From Pelomyxa schiedti (lineage: Eukaryota; Evosea; Pelobiontida; Pelomyxidae): a stretch of 46,487 bases of DNA. The position numbers and the translations under genes are program-made. The stretch spans positions 1-46,487 of the forward strand of contig JAHLWZ010000761.1 in assembly GCA_020536535.1 (NCBI GenBank). Reading direction: 5' to 3'. Of the stretch, positions 9,882 through 20,417 are shown in pieces (position 1 is the stretch's first letter; each line of letters starts with the position of its first letter). The notes beneath the pieces are model-generated. The model was not told the DNA's origin and searched no databases. It was given only the letters and a program-made list of their open reading frames with translations.

Positions 9882-11994
9882 TTAACGCACAACAATAACG
9901 TCAGTGGATATCAGGGCATAATCTTGGTGGGTCACGATAGCCAGAGACCTCAGTACCATATTGAGCACGTGTGTGGGCAACGGAATCTCGACATTGTCGA
10001 GGAGTGTCAACGCGGTACCCAGTGCCACTTTAAGCTCTATCTCAAGAAGGCCGGGGTCGAACTTCCCGATGCTGCTGTGTGAGGATTGTTAGGGAGACAA
10101 CCGACCACAAGTTTGAGGATGGGAGAAGCGATTGAAGGATATAAATCAGGTGCAGAGTAAACTGGAAGTCCGTATGAGACAGACGTATACTGTTGTTGGC
10201 TTGAATAAGGTTGAACGATGCAGTCAATAAAGTATCAACGGTAAAGGCCTTTGCGTATGTCAACTCTTATGTTCTACTTTTTTTTTGTTTACCAATTTTG
10301 TACTGTGATCTGCAGAAGTAATGGTTGGGTGAAGTTCCATTAGGAAGAAAGGTACCAGGGTTGATTACAAGCCAACTCAACTTGAGATGTGCTTCAATGC
10401 CAATGACATTATTTTCTGTAAGGTAAACAACAGGAGAACTAGATGGAACTATGGCAATTTCCAATGGCATCCCCGGGTATACCCGATACAGCTGCAATAC
10501 AATGAACTATGAGAGTGAGTGAAACTTCTTTGGTATGTGCACTTCTACTTTATACATGTCAGTTAAGAAGAATTTTTCCGCATTTTCTGGAACATCGTAG
10601 TACCCGACACCTAGGTTTCGTCATAATTTTCTCCCGTCTTTTTCTGCGTACTGTAGTTCAACTTTCCACTTTGAGTCAAAGCATCCAGTGCAGAATTAAT
10701 TACGTATTCGTCTACAAAGAGCTAAAAGTATTAGAGCAGTCTTACCTAAGTTTTGGATGTTCTTACTTGAACCATGGAATTTGTTTGGCTTTCTGGGAGA
10801 ACTTTTACAGGGAAGTTCGTTTGCATTTCATGCTGCGGATCGAAAATAGTCCCATTGATTGCTCCGGTTATGTACCAAGCAGTGGTTCCTGTTTGTGGCA
10901 TTAACACTGTAACACTGACACATTCCAGTACAAACCAATTGAAAGCACAGAGGCATCTAAGTAGAAATCATCGAAAAGGTGGATCGTTGTTGGAAGATGG
11001 GAAAGGGTTGTATTAAGAGAGATAAGTGCTCCCTCTATTGCTGGTGGAACCATTTTGTTTATTGTATTCTCTAGGATCCACGAAAAGACATCAACAAACA
11101 ACTGGACCATATAAGAGAGACAACAAACATTATGTCAATACCACTGGGAGAGGAAAGGAAGGGTGTATTGGGTGATGTAAAAAAGGAAAGACCTGAATGA
11201 ACCACGAAGGACCTCCATGAACTCTGTAAAAGTGTTCGAGTTAAACAGCAGCCAAACTCTAACCTGATATAAATGTCACCAACATCAAAAGCTATGCGAC
11301 TCGGAGCAATAGTCAATTGCCCGTTGCCATTCGTGCCCAAAAGAGCAGAAATAGTGAGTTCAGACTTGGATATGGATTAATTGTACTATCACCGCATTCA
11401 AACATACATTCTCAAGCTCAATAGTAGCGGTGCCCTTCTCACTTAAATGAGGCCAGGAGCTTCGCCTTTTTGAATCACTCAGTACTTCTCTATTAAAAAA
11501 CGGAAAACCTAAAACTCCAAGATAAGGAGCCGCTTACTTCAGCACCGTACAACGTAAATGTCACTGCTATAAAAAAGAATGTTACTGGCCAGCTAGAGGA
11601 TTTTCTAGTGTACCACTTCCAGCTGTAAAGGCTATGTTAGTATCACCAAAAGAAACTGCACTAATGGTGATATCCGTAGCATTTACCTCAACAGTACCGA
11701 ACAATACACTTATCTACCGTAGTTTAGTGGCTATCGTTCATGACGATAAAGAGGTACTTTTTCATGAATATCTTCTATTTGCATGTCAAGTATAGCATCC
11801 ACCAACCGCGGGACCAGTGCATCTTACGGAATGAGATTTGTAGGTCTTTGAGCACACAAAAAAGTACCATTAAGCAAGTAATCCAGTCCCACCTCAGTGA
11901 CAGTGAATTGGGCTCCTGCTGGGATACTAGTGCTCACAGAACAGGCTTGTAAACAAACCAAGCAGAACAGCAATAACTTAGTGGCAACCACCAT
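9882..11994 (-). CDS. Secreted BPI/LBP/CETP-family lipid-binding protein
   Basis: Tubular lipid-binding protein family (bactericidal permeability-increasing and LPS-binding protein type). ATG 11994 begins a clear signal peptide (MVVATKLLLFCLVCLQACS). The mature chain starts with the family pattern ...TVTEVGLDYLL and then VPRLVDAIL...I. Further along come INKMVPPAIEGALISLNTTL (end of N-barrel), DEYVINSALDALTQSGKLNY (start of C-barrel helix), YPGMPLEIAIVPSSSPVVYL, and a closing VEIPLPTHVLNMVLRSLAIV. It is split into about ten or more small exons. One of them ends in an unusually short intron (31 nt at 11485-11515 in my model). Role in binding bacterial or dietary lipids in the phagosome or outside the cell is family-based inference. 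Confidence 0.75.
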
Positions 11995-12222
11995 AATTTA
12001 AATACACGGATTAAGATCTTTGTCAACTTCATTTCATTACAACACCGTAGTGCCGTTTGACACTTACCCTTCATTTTTTGACATGTGTCAAATATTCTAA
12101 AACTAGAATCCCGGGGATGTCTGTTTTGTTTTGTAGGGTGCCTCCAATGCTGCATTTCGCCTTTTTAATCACACACACATCACAATCTTGTAACAGCGTA
12201 CCAAGTTCGTGCTCTTTGGGCC

Positions 12223-14389
12223 ATGCATCCAACTTATGACGAGAAGAGACCAGGCGCAGGTGGTGTGGAGTTGGACTCACTGTTGCGGAACAAGACTCCT
12301 GCGGACAACGGTGCGGAAACGAAAAAGCAAAAGCGGAGGAGGATCATTGTGGCTGTTATTTCTTCGACTGTTGTTGTTTTGTCAGTGCTCACTGGTGTGG
12401 TTTCTTCCAAGCCCAAGGCCAACCTTCCTAACTCCTTTATGCTTTTTCCCCATCAAGTCATCCTCATCATTTTGTTCTTCACGATTCCAGGTCACATAGA
12501 ATAAGTCTCTTTTCTCCCATCAAACACATTTCCAGTGCAACTGACTGAAAGAATAAACGTCAGCAATATTGAGGCATCACTAGATACACTGCAATCAATT
12601 GCAGAAATATATGGCAATGCTCGTGACGATTTCTCTGGGTATGCTTGCATTTGAGGGGGCACATTTCAAGTTATTAGTGGGATTTTTACTCAGTTTCACC
12701 TCCAACCTATAGGGGCTACATGGCCTCTCTTGAGCACGTTTGGTCACGTTTGACGAAATACCAAGATAAACTCGAAATTTGGGAACAAAAATTCTTTTAC
12801 ACATGCTATCAAGTTATTCAGTGTAATGTCACTCTCGTTGAACCAGACTCTCTGGAATTTGTTTATGGGGAAGATTTCCTTGCAATGACTTGGAGTTCAT
12901 CTGGGCTCATAGAAAGAGCTAGCATCCACTCAGTTTCCTCATTTGGTTGTGAAGACATGGATTATCAACGTACTTCCTTTGACTGATAACCCAGCACTCA
13001 AAGACCAATTTCAGAAATGTCAAGTGGCTCCATTGCCATTATTCCTTCTGGAGGAAATTGTTCCTGGAATGAAAAAATTGGATTTGCCTGGAGGTTTCTT
13101 CAGCGTTGACTTTCAAAAGCTCAGTTTACTAGACATAATGCGTCAGCAGTAATTGGATACAATACGGAAGATCAAAGTGGTCCGCTCCGTGTTACCCTGG
13201 ATAGCAGTTCGATTTCCGCTATTCCCGCCGTTGGAGTGCCGTACAGTACGGGCGTTTTGCTGTCTGCCTCCGGACCAACTTCTAAGTTGCACCTTCAGGC
13301 ACGGTTGCTTCCCTTTGGTCATTCTTAATCGTTGCCAGTTGGACTCGGGCAACTATTTGGTGGGAACATCAAACTTGATGGCTCAAACAAAGAGCGTATG
13401 GACTCGTTCTGAGTTCATTTGGTCTTAATTAACACAGGGGGATGACCACAACATGATTATAGCTGGTGCCCACTTAGACTCTTATCGAGTTTGACTACTG
13501 TTCCCTTCATTTTCTCGAAAACAAACACAACTCCAGAATCCTGGAATCAATGATAATGGAAGTGGATCTATGACACTTCTGGAAATTGCAACTGCTGTGG
13601 CAGAGTCTCGGTTTGTAATCATCTATGTATCGGTCAGTTTTACATTGACAAGCACAGGACGATGGCTGGAAAATAAAATATTATTTGCGTGGTGGGCCGC
13701 GGAAGAGTTCGGACTGAAAGGCTCATCTGCTTACCTCGATGTAAGAAAATACTAGTTTTATAACCATCAAGCGTCAAATAGTCTTTGAATGAAACGCAAC
13801 GCGATTCCATCGCCTGCAACATAAATCTGGATATGCTTGCCAGCCCGAACTTTATCATTGGGGTCATGAATGGGTCGACTGCCTTTTCTACATCCGAAGT
13901 AAAATGTGGTTCGTCTAAAATAGAGGTACTTTCACATTTACTTTTTCCTTTCTCAATTGACATTCAGGAATATTATGTGGATTACTTTAAAGCCAACCTC
14001 ATTCCGTACGAAATAGAGCCCATGCATAATCAGTCTGACTTTGTGCCGTTCATTATGGCTGGGATACCTGCCAACGGTGCACAGGCTGGGTTTAGTTGAT
14101 ACCACAAGGTTCCAACCTTAACTGACCCCTACCCCAGCAACCAAAACGGTGGCCCAAAGGTTGATTTTCGGAGGGATTCCAAATGCTCTCGCCGACACCT
14201 GTGTGCATCAGTCCTGTGACACAAAAGACAACATCTCCCCACAGTCCCTCGGCTACCTTGGTATGTGGACAAACAACCTCAATCAACACCCAGCAAAACT
14301 AACAATCTCCTGCAGCACGAGCCAATGCCTATGTGATCCAGCGACTCGCTGAAAAAAAGAACCTCAAACAATACTTGGCCTGCGACTGA
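12223..14389 (+). CDS. M28-family zinc peptidase with PA domain, type II membrane anchor
   Basis: Aminopeptidase Y / carboxypeptidase Q-like metallopeptidase. About 45 basic cytosolic residues (KKQKRRR) precede one transmembrane helix (IIVAVISSTVVVLSVLTGVV), giving a lumenal or extracellular enzyme. A PA-domain insert follows (GSIAIIPSGGNCSWNEKIGF, NASAVIGYNTED). The catalytic core has all five zinc-ligand motifs: IAGAHLDS, NPGINDNGSGSM, FAWWAAEEFGLKG, INLDMLASPNF and DTCVHQSCDTKDNI. The stop at 14387-14389 follows a last exon joined at about 14317. The active site is intact. Divergent from the BPI-like gene (228-bp spacer). It probably acts in the endolysosome or on the cell surface. Confidence 0.85.
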
Positions 14390-14530
14390 CTTTGTTGATT
14401 GGGCTGTTGCTTTGTTATTTATTTTCCAAAAAGACAAAGAGACCCAAACTGAGAGTTTTGTGTTTTCTTTGGGTTTTATTCACAACCACAGTCACAACAA
14501 CACAACAAGCCGAGGTAACAAAGTCTCCAC

Positions 14531-16633
14531 TCACACTCTCTTCTTGGGGCCATAATCAAGAACAGACAAACGCACACTACTGGAAAGAACAAGCCAGTCC
14601 TGGTCCAAGGCCGCACATGAGGGCACCCCCATCAGCCTGTTTATTGACTGCTCCCATGTTTCTGTGGGTTCCATGGGTGCCAAGTGTTCTTCCACTCCCC
14701 ACAATTTGCATCCAGTGTTTGCTGTAAAGTGTTGGTATGGCAGATAAAAAAAAAGGGAAGTAAGTGTGAGAGAAAAGGGAATGCACGAAACTGCAAGCGA
14801 GAATCTTTGTGGGGTCCACTGCTAAGTCGGATATAGTTTGCGTTGTTTCAATCTCTCTCACAGATCGCCATGTCCGCATATCCCACTGGAAGACACGACC
14901 AGCACCGTCACTAAACCAATGAATACAAGTGGATTAGAAAGGGGAAAACCTGCCCAAGACCAAGTCAGGGTAATTTGGACAAAGAGATAACTTTGTTACT
15001 GGGTCTCTCAGCTCTACAACAAAAAGAAAGTTAGGTGATGAATATGGTGAGTGGTGAGTTCTGCAGTATACCAACAACAGGGTGTATCGAGGGGTCTATG
15101 ATATCTCTGAAATCAATCAACTGTACAATTTATCAATTAAGGGGTGTAAGGGGTAAACTTGCATACCTGTAATGCATTTCCTGCACAAAGTGTACTTGCT
15201 GCTGATAAAGGAAGGAAAGCAGTAGTTGGATGAGGAAGACTAAGAGAACCAACTTTGCTTCCAGATTCAATTGACCACAACTAGTTTGTGTTGGAGCGAG
15301 GAATAGTTTGATGAAGAAAAAACTTGGTACTCAGAATTCGATAGGTTGGCTTGAATAGTGTTTCCCTCATAATGAACAAATGTCACTGCATGTTTTTCCG
15401 AACACTGGGAGATGTTAAGAAATGGAATCAGGATTAGATTTGACCTTCAGACTCCCAGAATATTCTGGAGAACAAGTTCCCCATGGCAAAGAGCATGTGA
15501 TTCCACCAGTGTTCCAAAGGGAAAGTGTGCCATCATGGTGACCAGAGACCTAAGACTGTAAACTTCTTTTATGTTAAAAAAGAAGGGCTATGGCCTCATG
15601 TACCACAATCGAATTGGCAAAGCATGCTGTGTGTGCTGGGCTGGTATAGCCCTAAATAATGTTAGGTAGACTAAGTCCATCAAAATTCATGCCTTCAAAA
15701 CTCTCAACACAGAAAATTGCTCCATGTCAAATAGCCTAATAGAGTTGGAGTGGATGGAAACAAGTGTAAGTTCCATTGGGTAGTAAGTGAGGCTTTGAGC
15801 CTCAAACGGAACAAGCTCAACAACGTTACATCTTGTATAGAGTTGGACAGTCTCGGAAATAAAGGAGTATTATTGTACCTCCCTCTTCTCCAGTTACACT
15901 GGGCAATATTTGCAGAAAGAACAGCTTTCTTCCAACTCATCGAATGTTTTGCTATCTGTTTTTTTGCTCTCTCTTGATAGAGGGGGGATTGCTGTAGATT
16001 GTACATGTCTGTAGTACGGTGTCCATAGCGTTCATTTAGGAGAGCTTAATTACACATGTAAAGAGGCTTCCAGACTGCGACATCATTTGAGCATGCAACC
16101 CGAAATCGTCTACACACTCGAGAGAAATTTTTGATGTCACTCAGGTTGAGCAGTAAAAAAATGAAGTGGAAAACCTGCTCGGTTTAAGCCCAAATTAAGA
16201 TAGGAATGCGTCACACGAGATCTGGAAGGTCCAAAACTGTGTATTCCCCTGGTCGTGGTTTTGGTCTTGTAGTTAGAGTAGTCATAGACGCTTCCACCGA
16301 GACCACTTGCTCGTCATCCACGAGGGCAATTTCCGTCGGACTAGGTAATACCATAAAACGTAACACTGAGCCAGAAGCAATGCATTTCCGCAGTTGATTC
16401 CCGCCCTTCAAAAGGGAAACATAAGAATAATGAATACGAGAGCTAACACATTCACATCTCGGATGTTAAAAAAAAAAAAAGATGGGTGCAGTGTCATAGA
16501 AATGTACCTTTATTATCTGACTGTTACACAGGATCTTCTGGTGTGTGGGCGTAACTCCCGAAGCAGCGGAAATGACTTCCCTCAGACGAACCAAGGTAGC
16601 AAACCACGTGGGTCCCACACGACACTCGATCAT
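14531..16633 (-). CDS. Ubiquitin-like / F-box / WD40 protein
   Basis: Predicted SCF ubiquitin-ligase substrate receptor. ATG 16633 opens a ubiquitin-like domain over two exons: LVRLREVISAASGVTPTHQK, then GGNQLRKCIASGSVLRFMV, matching the UBL pattern of a helix, a Q-K-I/L turn and L-x-x-C/Y-x-I-x-x-G-S. Next is an F-box: VLDLPDLVFHFIFLLLNLSD, IKNFSRVCRRFRVACSND, VAVWKPLY. WD40 blades follow (IHSNSIRLFDME, HHDGTLSLWN, LWSIESGSKV, GAGRVFQWDMRTW, CKLWGVEEHL). The end at 14531 is in the frame VLDYGPKKRV-stop. Known FBXO7-type proteins have UBL plus F-box and FBXW proteins have F-box plus WD40; I know of no standard family with all three. Internal WD40 exon borders between 14900 and 15750 are only partly resolved. 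Confidence 0.75.
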
Positions 16634-17172
16634 GTAGCTTCATTTTGTTTGAGCGATGAGATAGGGCGAGTGACATATGTGTTTGGGTTTTTTTTTTTTT
16701 TTGAGTTAGGCTAGTGAGATGCCATTTGTTTGTTTAACTGTTAACAGTAACATATTATTGGTAGCCATTGTGGGATCGCTACCTTGTTTTCCCGACGCGC
16801 ACTTCGGCATGAAAGGTGTCCGTCATCGACAGCGCCAACGACTTCGACTTCAGATTTGCCAAGTTGTGCGGGGGTCCTCTGAAGATCCAACTCGTGGCGG
16901 TATTGGTTTCCTCGGCTTTGATTCCTCCTGCGAAATTTGAGAAGAACCCAGCGGCAGGCTTCCCTCCGAATGATGGGATGACAGCTGAGAGCCCCGTCCC
17001 TGTTGGCACCTCAGGCCCCTGTGAACATCCCTTGAACCGGCGGATCCAGATGCAATGCAGTTGCGCCTCGATTGAAGGAAAACATCAACCAATAAAATCG
17101 AAAACACTTTTTTTTTAAAAAAACCCCGCGACATAAACCCCTAACCAAACACACGAGATCTCGTGAGCGAAG
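16634..17172. other. Intergenic region with unresolved coding-like stretch 16779-17134
   Basis: Between the UBL-F-box gene and GCSH lies 539 bp. From about 16779 to 17118 both strands stay open in one frame. The minus strand reads VPTGTGLSAVIPSFGGKPAA, later SWIFRGPPHNLANL and MTDTFHAEVRVGKT, with a possible ATG at 17134 and possible small introns. The plus strand reads SANDFDFRFAKLCGGPLKIQ and ends at 17118. I recognise neither protein. A minus-strand gene head-to-head with GCSH is slightly more attractive because a plausible GTAGCG...AACAG intron (16733-16778) leads to an immediate stop. Base composition here is more GC-rich than the flanks. Confidence 0.3.
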
Positions 17173-17957
17173 ATGATGTCATTGTGCTACGCCTCTATTG
17201 CATCCCCCAGGTTCTCCCTTTGCTACCGTTCCCTGTCGGGTGCGTCATCTTTCCGGCCTATATTTTTATTTATTATTTCTTTTTTTTTTTGCCTTTTTAT
17301 TTGCAACCTTGCATGTGGTGTGTTGGTTTTGTAGTATGTGTTTTTTGTGTTTTTTTGGGGGGTCACTCACTGTTGGAATGTGAAGGCACTCGTTACACTA
17401 AGACTGACGAGTGGATCAAGGTGGACGGCGACAAGGGCGCTTACGGCATCACGGACCACGCACAACACGCTCTTGGTGACTTGGTCTTCGTCGAATTGCC
17501 CGCCAAGGGAGCAAAACTCGCTGCCAAGGTATTTTCACTGCGGTTTTATGGTCTCCCCTATGGAGGAACCAGCTTGTTCTCTTTTCGTTTATCTCACTTT
17601 ATTGTTCTAAGGCTACGGCAGGAACAGTAGAGAGCGTGAAAACCGTCAGTGAAGTTTTCGCCCCAATGACTGGTGAAGTTGTCGAGGTTTTTATACAGTA
17701 CCCTTTACATGTAATTTAAGTTTCGTTTTAGGTCAACACCGAACTCTCTTCCCAACCAACCATCATCAACAAGGATGCTGAAGGCCAGGGCTGGATTGCC
17801 AAACTCAAGGTTTGTTAACCTCCTTTCCACTCTGACTACTGCCTAAAATTAAAATTTTACTAACCCTTCAACACCTAAGCTCACCAAGCTCGATGAGTTC
17901 GAGTCCCTTCTCACTGAGGAACAATACAAGAAACACTGTGAAGAAAACCACCACTAA
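17173..17957 (+). CDS. GCSH: Glycine cleavage system H protein, mitochondrial-type
   Basis: Lipoate-carrying shuttle protein of the glycine decarboxylase complex. Exon 1 encodes a short Arg/Ser-rich presequence ([20 protein letters not shown]), typical of import into a mitochondrion or related organelle, and is spliced at GTGCGT to [20 protein letters not shown]. Then [19 protein letters not shown] and [20 protein letters not shown] follow; the Lys of ESVK is the lipoylation site and is present. The C-terminus [16 protein letters not shown] has the family helix. Introns lie near 17245-17391, 17529-17612, 17688-17732 and 17811-17880. Length is normal for GCSH (about 150 residues). No other GCS component is in the window. 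Confidence 0.93.
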
Positions 17958-17973
17958 ACACAATCAATCAATC

Positions 17974-17983
17974 AATAAATAAA
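17974..17983 (+). terminator. Overlapping AATAAA signals after GCSH
   Basis: Two overlapping AATAAA hexamers follow a CAAT repeat just 17 bp after the GCSH stop, consistent with a polyadenylation signal. Confidence 0.4.
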
Positions 17984-18067
17984 GCCAGTACCGCACAGTC
18001 TGGTTTTTTCCCTCTTTATTTGTTTGCCTCTTTGTGAGTTTCTCTTTGTTCTTTACAAATGTAACAG

Positions 18068-20044
18068 TTAAGGGTTCTGGTTTGTCGACTTTCTGGGCTG
18101 CTTTGTGGGTTTTGTTGATTGGGTGGTTGTTGATTTTGTTGCTTTCCTCTTGGCTGGTGCAGCTGGAGATTTTTCTGCTTGTGCTGTTTGTCTTTCTTTT
18201 CTTTCTGTTTGGTACTTAGTATGTTGTAGGAGGAAAAAAAAGGGGGACTTACTTCCAGTGGCACTTTGTACTGCCCTAGCTTGAAGGACAAATACAGGAG
18301 TGCGGAGTGAGGTTCCAGGTTGTAGTTCAACAACAAGTGTTAGCGTAGTGTGTAAGTGATCTCTGTGAATTGTTGAGTAGTGTGGCAGGTAATAATAATA
18401 GTACCTGGAGGATGAGCAATTTGACTTGCATTCGTTGAAGACGTAGACGTGAGTAGGGATATTGTTACAGATTATCTTTTCGGGTTGAAAAGGAGATTGT
18501 GAAGAAGCGCCGATTGTTAGGAGTTTACGAGTTGGAGCACAGTGTAAGCATGATTCAATTTCTGAAAAATTCAATGCCATTTTCCGGCACAATTAAAATG
18601 GTTGAGTTGTACCTTCATTGGAGTTTTCTCTGTAACACTTAGCATTCAGTCCTGCAACAAGTACATCGTCAGAGGATAGTAAGAGTTGCTCCATGACTGG
18701 AACTGCAATTTTTATCATCATCTAGAATCTGGAGTCAGCCCACATATAGTGATTCTCACTTTATTATTTCTCACTTGATTATAAAACGAATTTGTACAAA
18801 GACAATAAATACGAAATTATTGTATCCTCAAGTCACACCTGAAATTTTTTATGTCTGAAAATCTTGTAAGTAGACAGGGATATTTCAAGCAACGGGGCAC
18901 TCCCCCCAGAGCTAGCAGAAGCAGATAGCATGTTAGAAGGGTACAACTGTGTAGGAGAGGGCATCTGGGTGGCCTGTTCCGTGAATGGCAACTGCACCGG
19001 AGGGGGGCTCACAACCGTCGGCATGGTTTGTTGTGTCTGCAGCTGGCTCTCCAGCAGTCCAGACAGCGGCAGCGAGAGAGGCAGGGACGGGAGCGACAGC
19101 TGGTTTTGTAGTGGCAGCTGCAGGTTCGGCAGGTTCGGGTTCAGCAGAAGCTGCAGCTGCAGCAGCATCAGCGCCTGCAGAGAATCCGGCTGCTGAATCT
19201 GCAGGGATTCATGGAGCGGAACCGGCAACGGCGGCGGAGGCGGAAGCAACTGCTGCTGCTGTTGCTGCTGCTGTTGATGATGGTGTGATGCCTGGGCCGA
19301 CGGCGCTTGCGGTTCCCGCTTGAGCGGCAGCGCCCCCGGGAATGGGAGCCCGGGCAGGGGGATCCCCTCCGAGTCGCCGCCGCCGCCGCCAACAATTCCC
19401 AGAGCGTGGGGGCCCGCCAGCTGCATCAGCGGGGGCAGGGCGAGGCTCGGCGGGGGGAAGCCCCGCCCGCCGCCGCAGGCCCCCTCCGCGTCGTCGTTGT
19501 CGTCTTCGTCGTCGTCGTCGTCGTCTTCGTAGTCTCCTTCGAGGTCGCCGCGCCCACCCCCAAACGCCGCCAGCTCCAATGGGTTGTGACTGTGCATGTG
19601 ACCGTGATTGTGGTCATTGCCCCCGCTGGCGACCCTGCCGCGGCCTGCCCGGCTCTCGGCCTCCTCCACATTGGAGCACTCAGGGGCACCAGATGCAGTG
19701 GTAGCGGCGGTGGTGGTAGTCGTCGTCGTCGTCGTCGTGCTAGTGCTGCCGCCCTCCCGCGGGGGCGTATTGACGTCGACTCCCTCGTCTTCGTGCCACC
19801 TCCTACTCACGTGATTGGCAGAGGCCCCCGTGGCGCCGGCCCCGTCGCCCGGGAGGCCAGCCGCAGGGGCGAGCTCGAGCACGGTACCCCCGGGTGCTGC
19901 TGCCGTCGCGTCCCCCTCCGCCCCCGTCCCCGTCCCCGCCGCTGCTCCTGCTCCCTCCGCGTCGCACGGCTCCTGGAGCGGCGCCGGGGAAAGCAACTCG
20001 GGAGTAACTGGTTGCTGCTGTTGGTGTGTGGGGGAGCAAGCCAT
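18068..20044 (-). CDS. Unknown low-complexity protein with a conserved-looking C-terminal region (possibly a transcription regulator)
   Basis: ATG 20044 opens a single exon of about 400 codons (18841-20044), dominated by Gly/Ala/Pro, Thr10, an Asp/Glu run, His and a Gln9 tract, then Leu/Gln-rich sequence. Low-complexity Gln/Leu/Pro regions like this are common in transcription factors. Its end and the next small exons look structured: LSTYKIFRHKKFQ, LLLSSDDVLVAGLNAKCYRE, APTRKLLTIGASSQSP, FNECKSNCSSS, TTLTLVVELQPG and LRTPVFVLQARAVQS. A Lys/Thr/Pro tail ends at 18068. The pattern of Cys-rich CSSS plus a beta-rich VVEL...P-F-V-x-A strand pair faintly recalls IPT/Rel-like folds, but I do not recognise a family with confidence. 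High GC compared with neighbours. Confidence 0.6.
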
Positions 20045-20417
20045 GGAATTGCTATGGTACCCAGGGGGTGGTGCGTGGTTTGTGAGGGTTTTTTTTTTGC
20101 CTTTTGTTTCTTTTGGTTTCTTTTTTTTTTTTGGTTGGGGGTGATTAGCACTAACAACCAGGGCATTCGCCGGCTAAATGCAGCTTCCTGTTTTGTGCGT
20201 CCTGTAATTCCCATCTCGGGGTAATCCCCATGAGTCTCCTCTGAGTCTCTGACCTGAAAGCATTCTCCTGGGATTGGTGCGCCTCAGGAGCTGGGAGCCA
20301 CAACAAGGCAGAGATGCTTGTTTGCAGGCCGCAGTCTGGACCAACTTGGGACAGCGAAAGCCACAAAGGCTAAAAAACCTCCCCACCGTTTGTACTTGTA
20401 CTTGTTTAAACGAGAAA
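20045..20417. promoter_or_regulatory. Divergent intergenic region between 18068-20044 (-) and 20418-21516 (+)
   Basis: This 373-bp spacer lies between two genes transcribed away from each other and must hold both promoters. It has two long T tracts (20089-20098 and 20120-20131) and a small GGGG/CCCC hairpin near 20217-20230. I see no TATA box I would defend. Confidence 0.35.

Noticed and set aside
19307-20224. 305-codon plus-strand open frame (Arg/Val/Pro-rich)
   Set aside because: Antisense shadow of the GC-rich low-complexity exon of the minus-strand gene. That exon has a good ATG and splices to structured downstream exons; the plus frame does not.
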